From Streptomyces sp. TLI_235 (GTDB lineage: Bacteria > Actinomycetota > Actinomycetes > Streptomycetales > Streptomycetaceae): a stretch of DNA of 64,000 nucleotides. The notes under the pieces are model-generated. The model was not told where the DNA came from. It made no database searches and was given only the letters and a program-made list of their open reading frames with translations. Each line of letters opens with the position of its first letter. Position 1 is the stretch's first letter. Shown here one piece after another: positions 60,763-64,000 of this stretch. The stretch is taken from positions 3,224,001 to 3,288,000 of the forward strand of contig NSGV01000001.1 in assembly GCA_002300355.1 (NCBI GenBank), given 5' to 3'. Position numbers and translations under genes: made by a program.

Positions 60763-60996
60763 GCGCGTCCACGCCGGGGCTCTGTCCACGGGGCCGGGAC
60801 GATCGGGCCGACATTCTCCGGTGATTTCCGGCATCGCGGGATGCCGCTTCCTTCGTCCGGGTGAAGCGGGTTTTCCACAGCCCGGGCTTTTCCACAGGAA
60901 GGCGGCGGGCAATTCCCGATGGGCCGTGGTCCGCGCATTCTGGTGCCCGCGGGCCCGGCCGGGTCCGCGGACCGCCGACCGGAGGCCGCCGACACC
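60763..60996. other. Non-coding stretch with DnaA-box-like sequences
   Basis: No gene visible. TTTTCCACAG occurs at 60871-60880 and again at 60888-60897, and CTGTCCACG at 60782-60790. Each is close to the actinobacterial DnaA box TTGTCCACA. Confidence 0.4.
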
Positions 60997-61278
60997 GTGA
61001 CCACCCAGTTCGCTCCCCCGCCGCCGTGCTCCGTCCCGCCCCGCCGGAGCGTGCCCGACTTCCCGCCGATCCGCCGCGGCTCCGGTGGGCGCCACCGGCT
61101 GCAGCAGGCGGTGCGGCACCGCCCGGGGGTGCTCGCCGCGGGGCTCATCGCCGCCGCGACCGCACTGGCCGCAGGCCCGCTCCGGCCCGGTCCGCCGCCG
61201 GTGGCCGCGGCGTCCACGACGGCCACCGAGCCGGGGGCCGCGTCCCGTTGCACGGGCGCCGCGCCGCCCTTGCACTGA
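60997..61278 (+). CDS. Short proline-rich protein, possibly a truncated SAF/RcpC-like protein
   Basis: A 93-residue frame from GTG 60997 with GGAGG about 12 bases upstream. It is proline/arginine-rich, has one hydrophobic segment (RPGVLAAGLIAAATALAAGPL, about 48-68) and ends abruptly after a threonine/alanine stretch. This arrangement resembles the N-terminus of the longer SAF-domain (pilus-assembly RcpC/CpaB-like) proteins that Streptomyces often carry between the zinc-ribbon gene and mscL, but the SAF domain itself is absent. It may be a remnant. Low confidence. Confidence 0.4.
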   Translation: MTTQFAPPPPCSVPPRRSVPDFPPIRRGSGGRHRLQQAVRHRPGVLAAGLIAAATALAAGPLRPGPPPVAAASTTATEPGAASRCTGAAPPLH

Positions 61279-61355
61279 TGCGCGACCCACGGTGATGCAC
61301 ATGAACCGGCGTGCCGAATTCCCGGACCGCCGATCCGCTCTGGTGTCGTTGCGGG

Positions 61356-61790
61356 ATGAAGGGCTTCAAGGAATTCGCGCTCCGCGGAAACGTCATCGAT
61401 CTCGCGGTCGCCGTGGTGATCGGTGCGGCCTTCACGAACGTCATCAATGCGTTCGTGAAAGGCGTCATCAACCCGATCGTCGGCCTGTTCGGCACCAAGG
61501 ACCTGGCGTCCTACCGGTCCTGCCTCAAGGGCCCGTGCACGCTCGCCCCGAACGGGACGGTGTCCTCCGGGATCTACATCCACTGGGGCGAGGTGCTCAG
61601 CGCGGTCGTCCAGTTCCTGATCACGGCCGCGGTGGTCTCTTCGTCTTCATCCTGCCGATGCTGCACTTCATGGCGAAGCGCAAGACCGCACAGGAGGAGG
61701 TCCTGGAGACAGGAGGAGGTCCTGGAGGCGGAGGCCCAGGAGGTCGTCCTGCTCACCGAGATCCGCGACGCCCTGGTGCGCCGGGGCTGA
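61356..61790 (+). pseudogene. mscL: Large-conductance mechanosensitive channel, frameshifted
   Basis: MscL is a pentameric osmotic safety valve with two transmembrane helices per subunit. The first helix (MKGFKEFALRGNVIDLAVAVVIGAAFTNVI), periplasmic loop (SCLKGPC) and start of helix 2 (VQFLITAAVV) are normal. At about 61637 the frame slips: the expected FVFILPMLHFMAKRKTAQEEVLE is encoded in the next frame, while the open frame reads serine, cysteine and arginine. A 19-bp tandem duplication 54 bp later brings the frame back, and EVVLLTEIRDALVRRG and a stop follow. As written, helix 2 is destroyed, so the channel is probably dead unless this is a sequencing error. Confidence 0.83.
61691..61728. 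repeat. 19-bp tandem duplication in mscL
   Basis: CAGGAGGAGGTCCTGGAGA (61691-61709) is followed directly by the same 19 bases with one change at the end (61710-61728). Nineteen is one more than a multiple of three, so it shifts the frame by +1. Confidence 0.92.
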
Positions 61791-61816
61791 CCGCGCAGAT
61801 GTCCTCGGGGCGGCGC

Positions 61817-62053
61817 CTAATCCCCGTGGTGCGGCGGCCGCTGGCTCAGGTACCAGTCGAGCCCACGCGCGGGGCTACCGCCGGGGCGCTCGCCCCAGCC
61901 CAGGTCGGTGTCGTCGCCGGTCTGCCGGTCCAGCGGATCGCCGAACACCAGCCGCGCTGCGGACGGCGCCTGCGGGGCCGGCTTCCCGTCCTGCCGCGCG
62001 TCGTTCTCGCCGGCCGGCTCTTCGCCCCGCCCGCCGGCCTGCTGCTCGTTCAT
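61817..62053 (-). CDS. Small acidic hypothetical protein
   Basis: A 78-residue protein from ATG 62053 (GGAGGCAGGA upstream). It is glycine, proline and acid rich, predicted disordered, with one better-conserved-looking stretch AARLVFGDPLDRQTGDDTDLGWGER and the end LDWYLSQRPPHHGD. Lies between mscL and hrdD. Function unknown. Confidence 0.6.
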   Translation of the reverse strand: MNEQQAGGRGEEPAGENDARQDGKPAPQAPSAARLVFGDPLDRQTGDDTDLGWGERPGGSPARGLDWYLSQRPPHHGD

Positions 62054-62106
62054 CGTCCTGCCTCCAGCTCTCTCGCTCCCCAGCGTAGGGGCTTCCGGAC
62101 GGCCGC

Positions 62107-62140
62107 CGGCCCCGGTCCGGGACACCGCCCGGACCGGGGC
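62107..62140 (-). terminator. Terminator of hrdD
   Basis: A 14-bp perfect stem (62107-62120 with 62127-62140), 6-nt loop, 37 bp beyond the hrdD stop on the minus strand. Confidence 0.82.
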
Positions 62141-62176
62141 CGCAGTGGACCGCCGGGGCCCGTACCCGCCGATCGG

Positions 62177-63148
62177 TCAGGCGGCCTCGAAGCCCGCATG
62201 GTCGGCGATCTTCTTCAGCTCGGCCAGCGCGTGCTTCTCGATCTGGCGGATCCGCTCGCGGGTGAGCCCGTGCTGCTTGCCGACCTCGGTCAGCGTCCGC
62301 TCCCGGCCGTCCTCCATGCCGTACCGGGACCGGATGATCGACGCCGTCCGGTCGTCCAGCCGCCCGATCAGGTCGTCCAGCTCCTCGCGGCGGAGCATGA
62401 CCATCACGGCGTCCTCCGGCGAGACCGCGCCGGTGTCCTCGACCAGGTCGCCGAACTGGGTCTCGCCCTCGTCGTCGACCGACATGTTCAGGCTCACCGG
62501 GTCGCGCGCCCAGTCGAGCACGTCCTTGATCCGCTCCTCCGTGGTGTCCAGCTCGGCCGCGATCTCGGCCGGGTCGGCCTCACGGCCGAGCTCCTTGGAC
62601 TTCTCGCGCTGGACCCGGCGGATCCGCCCGAGCTCCTCCACCAGGTGCACGGGCAGCCGGATGGTGCGCGACTGGTCGGCGATCGACCGGGTGATCGCCT
62701 GCCGGATCCACCACGTCGCGTAGGTGGAGAACTTGAAGCCCTTGGCGTAGTCGAACTTCTCGACCGCCCGGACGAGGCCCGCGTTGCCCTCCTGGATGAG
62801 GTCCAGCAGGGGCAGGCCGCTGCGCGGGTAGCGGCGGGCCACCGCGACGACCAGCCGGAGGTTGGACCTGATGAAGACGTCCTTGGCCCGCTCCGCGTCC
62901 TCGGCTATCGCCTCCAGTTCCTCGCGCGTCACACCCTCGGGCAGCGCGCCATCGTCCAGCAGGTGCTGGGCGTACACACCGGCCTCGATGCGCAGGGAGA
63001 GTTGGACCTCTTCGGCGGCGTCGAGCAGCGGCGTCCTGGCGATCTCGTCGAGGTACATGCCGACGAGATCGCGGTCTGCCTCAAGGTTGGTCGGCCGGGC
63101 CGAGCGAGTCCGGGCGGCCCTGTCGCGAACGACGGCACGAGTGGCCAT
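62177..63148 (-). CDS. hrdD: RNA polymerase sigma factor of the principal-like group (HrdD type)
   Basis: A 323-residue sigma-70 group 2 factor. Region 1.2 DLVGMYLDEIARTPLL, region 2 (FIRSNLRLVVAVARRYPRSGLPLLDLIQEGNAGLVRAVEKFDY split, then FSTYATWWIRQAITR), region 3 and region 4 (LTEVGKQHGLTRERIRQIEKHALAEL) are complete, and the acidic region 1.1 of the essential HrdB is missing. That size and the mscL neighbourhood match HrdD. It should recognise -10 elements like HrdB. ATG 63148 has AAGGGAG upstream. A SigR-type promoter lies about 100 bp upstream. Confidence 0.88.
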   Translation of the reverse strand: MATRAVVRDRAARTRSARPTNLEADRDLVGMYLDEIARTPLLDAAEEVQLSLRIEAGVYAQHLLDDGALPEGVTREELEAIAEDAERAKDVFIRSNLRLVVAVARRYPRSGLPLLDLIQEGNAGLVRAVEKFDYAKGFKFSTYATWWIRQAITRSIADQSRTIRLPVHLVEELGRIRRVQREKSKELGREADPAEIAAELDTTEERIKDVLDWARDPVSLNMSVDDEGETQFGDLVEDTGAVSPEDAVMVMLRREELDDLIGRLDDRTASIIRSRYGMEDGRERTLTEVGKQHGLTRERIRQIEKHALAELKKIADHAGFEAA

Positions 63149-63249
63149 GCTTGCTCCCTTGCTGAAGTGCCGGGTCTGGCGGCGCGGCTCGCGCGGGGCT
63201 GCGCTGCTCATACAGATGCGGGCCTCCTGGAGGCTCACACGTAACGATC

Positions 63250-63277
63250 CAACGCGCAGAAATGGGACAACATTCCC
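63250..63277 (-). promoter_or_regulatory. SigR-type promoter of hrdD
   Basis: On the minus strand GGGAAT (63277-63272), exactly 18 bases, GTTG (63253-63250). This matches the disulfide-stress SigR consensus GGGAAT-N18-GTT. hrdD is a reported SigR target in S. coelicolor (established knowledge, from memory). Confidence 0.78.
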
Positions 63278-63495
63278 AACTCATTCAGATTTTCGCGCCT
63301 CATGCAGTATCCTGCCGGATTTCACCCCGACGGTCGGCTCTCCGTCACCACCGGCCCACAGCGCGCGACGGGCGCGGGCGTCTCCACCCCTTTCAACGAA
63401 CGACACCTCCCGATCGCACCTTCTCCGCACAAAAGATGCCGAATCGCGATCGCGCCGGGTCCGCTCCGCACACCGCCACTGGGAAGGTGTCAGCC
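63278..63495. other. Intergenic region between hrdD promoter and PAP2 gene
   Basis: Moderately AT-rich at its left end (TTCAGATTTTCG). It should hold the PAP2 promoter, but I see no convincing hexamer pair or repeat. Confidence 0.3.
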
Positions 63496-64000
63496 ATGCA
63501 CCCGTCCGCCGCTCCCGCCGCCCGTCGGCTCGTCGCCCGACACGCCCTGTGGGCGCTCGGTGGCACGCTGCTGTTCGGCGCGCTGCTCGGGCTGGTGGCG
63601 AGCGACTGGGGCCCGCTGATCCGGTTCGACGAGCACTGGATCGACTCCCTCCACGGCTATGCCCGCCGCCACACGGCGTGGACGGCGTCGATGCAGACGC
63701 TCGGCGACATCACCGGCACGGCCACCATGCGTGCACTGCTGCTCGGTGCCGCGGTCTGGCTGTGGGCGATCAGGGCCCGCACGCTCGCCTCCTGGGCTGC
63801 CGTCCAGGCCGCCCTCGGCTGGGCACTGGCGATCGGCCTCGCGAACGCCGTCGGCCGGGCCCGCCCGCACTTCGCCGACCCGGTCGCGCACGCCGACGGC
63901 CCGGCCTTCCCCTCCGGGCACGCGATGGCCTCGGGGATCACCTGCGCCGCCCTGGTGGCCCTGGTCTGGCCGCTGGCCGGGCGGGCCGGCCGGATCTGGG
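63496..64000 (+). CDS. PAP2-superfamily membrane phosphatase (partial, runs off the window)
   Basis: The first 168 residues of a polytopic phosphatase, ATG 63496 with GGGAAGG upstream. Helices at about 15-37 and 80-95. The phosphatase signature part 1 normally reads K-x6-R-P. Here the region is ANAVGRARPHF, with RP present and the usual lysine position occupied by asparagine. Part 2 PSGH is intact in AFPSGHAMASG. Part 3 is beyond the end. Members dephosphorylate undecaprenyl diphosphate or phosphatidic acid and related lipids. Confidence 0.85.
   Translation, partial: MHPSAAPAARRLVARHALWALGGTLLFGALLGLVASDWGPLIRFDEHWIDSLHGYARRHTAWTASMQTLGDITGTATMRALLLGAAVWLWAIRARTLASWAAVQAALGWALAIGLANAVGRARPHFADPVAHADGPAFPSGHAMASGITCAALVALVWPLAGRAGRIW

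Noticed and set aside
60469..61302. Minus-strand frames with repeated RDAQTAMLRPRC peptides
   Set aside because: The peptide repeats come from the 14-bp DNA repeat read on the other strand. The frames also run through the terminator and antisense to the zinc-ribbon gene.

Overview
The window reads as chromosome from a high-GC actinomycete, most likely Streptomyces or a close relative such as Kitasatospora. Third codon positions are almost always G or C and GTG starts are frequent. The order ppc, pth, rplY, prs, glmU, then galKET, rsmA/ispE, metG, pmt, rodA/pbpA, galU/moeA/rimJ, mscL and an hrdD-type sigma factor matches the conserved core arm of such chromosomes. I see no phage, insertion sequence, CRISPR array or biosynthetic cluster. 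Starts were chosen by ribosome-binding site, overlap with the neighbour and family alignment from memory. Nothing was searched.

Layout. 0-6 kb: end of PEP carboxylase, a small membrane protein, pth, an inserted AlkD-like gene, rplY, the prs-glmU operon and tRNA-Gln. 6-10 kb: a fatty-acid desaturase with a striking palindromic operator and a TetR gene, a DMT transporter, and a divergent trans-aconitate methyltransferase/MarR pair. 10-17 kb: a CapD-type sugar dehydratase and the galTEK operon between two orphan LuxR-type response regulators, then tRNA-Thr. 17-25 kb: an HxlR regulator divergent from a flavodoxin-like quinone reductase, an MFS transporter, an ABC-F ATPase, and ispE/rsmA bracketed by two Uma2-family genes. 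25-39.5 kb: metG-tatD, rsmI, and a cell-envelope district (protein mannosyltransferase, two penicillin-binding proteins, a Tat lipoprotein, a mannosyltransferase-like membrane protein and a SEDS protein). 39.6-46 kb: an ABC transporter, a secreted VWA protein with a membrane-anchored partner, and a MarR/MFS/HbpS-like unit. 46-52.4 kb: a disrupted secreted-protein gene, tRNA-Ala, and a minus-strand run galU-moeA-moaC-mog-rimJ-like-SepX/GlpR-like. 52.4-60 kb: a GGDEF protein, 5-formyl-THF cyclo-ligase, a large penicillin-acylase-family enzyme, a K+/H+-type antiporter and an MFS pump with a long leader. 60-64 kb: a CIRCE-controlled zinc-ribbon protein resembling the Ruc chaperone, a tandem repeat, a frameshifted mscL, an HrdD-type sigma factor with a SigR-type promoter, and the start of a PAP2 phosphatase.

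How the genes fit together. UDP-sugar and amino-sugar supply (glmU, galKTE, galU, CapD-like dehydratase) and envelope assembly (PBPs, SEDS, Pmt) recur through the window. The block from the SepX-like gene to mscL matches the gene content of Mycobacterium tuberculosis Rv0985c-Rv0996, so the rimJ/moeA/SepX genes are best read with the Glp-GlpR/SepX cell-division work in mind. The last 4 kb looks like a stress corner: an HrcA operator (CIRCE) in front of a Ruc-like chaperone gene and a SigR-type promoter in front of hrdD.

Most notable points: CIRCE next to the Ruc-like gene; mscL broken by a one-base loss, with a 19-bp duplication that returns the frame; a secreted-protein gene interrupted by an in-frame TGA; a probable CTG start coupled to mog; the nested palindrome before the desaturase; and a two-gene VWA surface system of unknown function.
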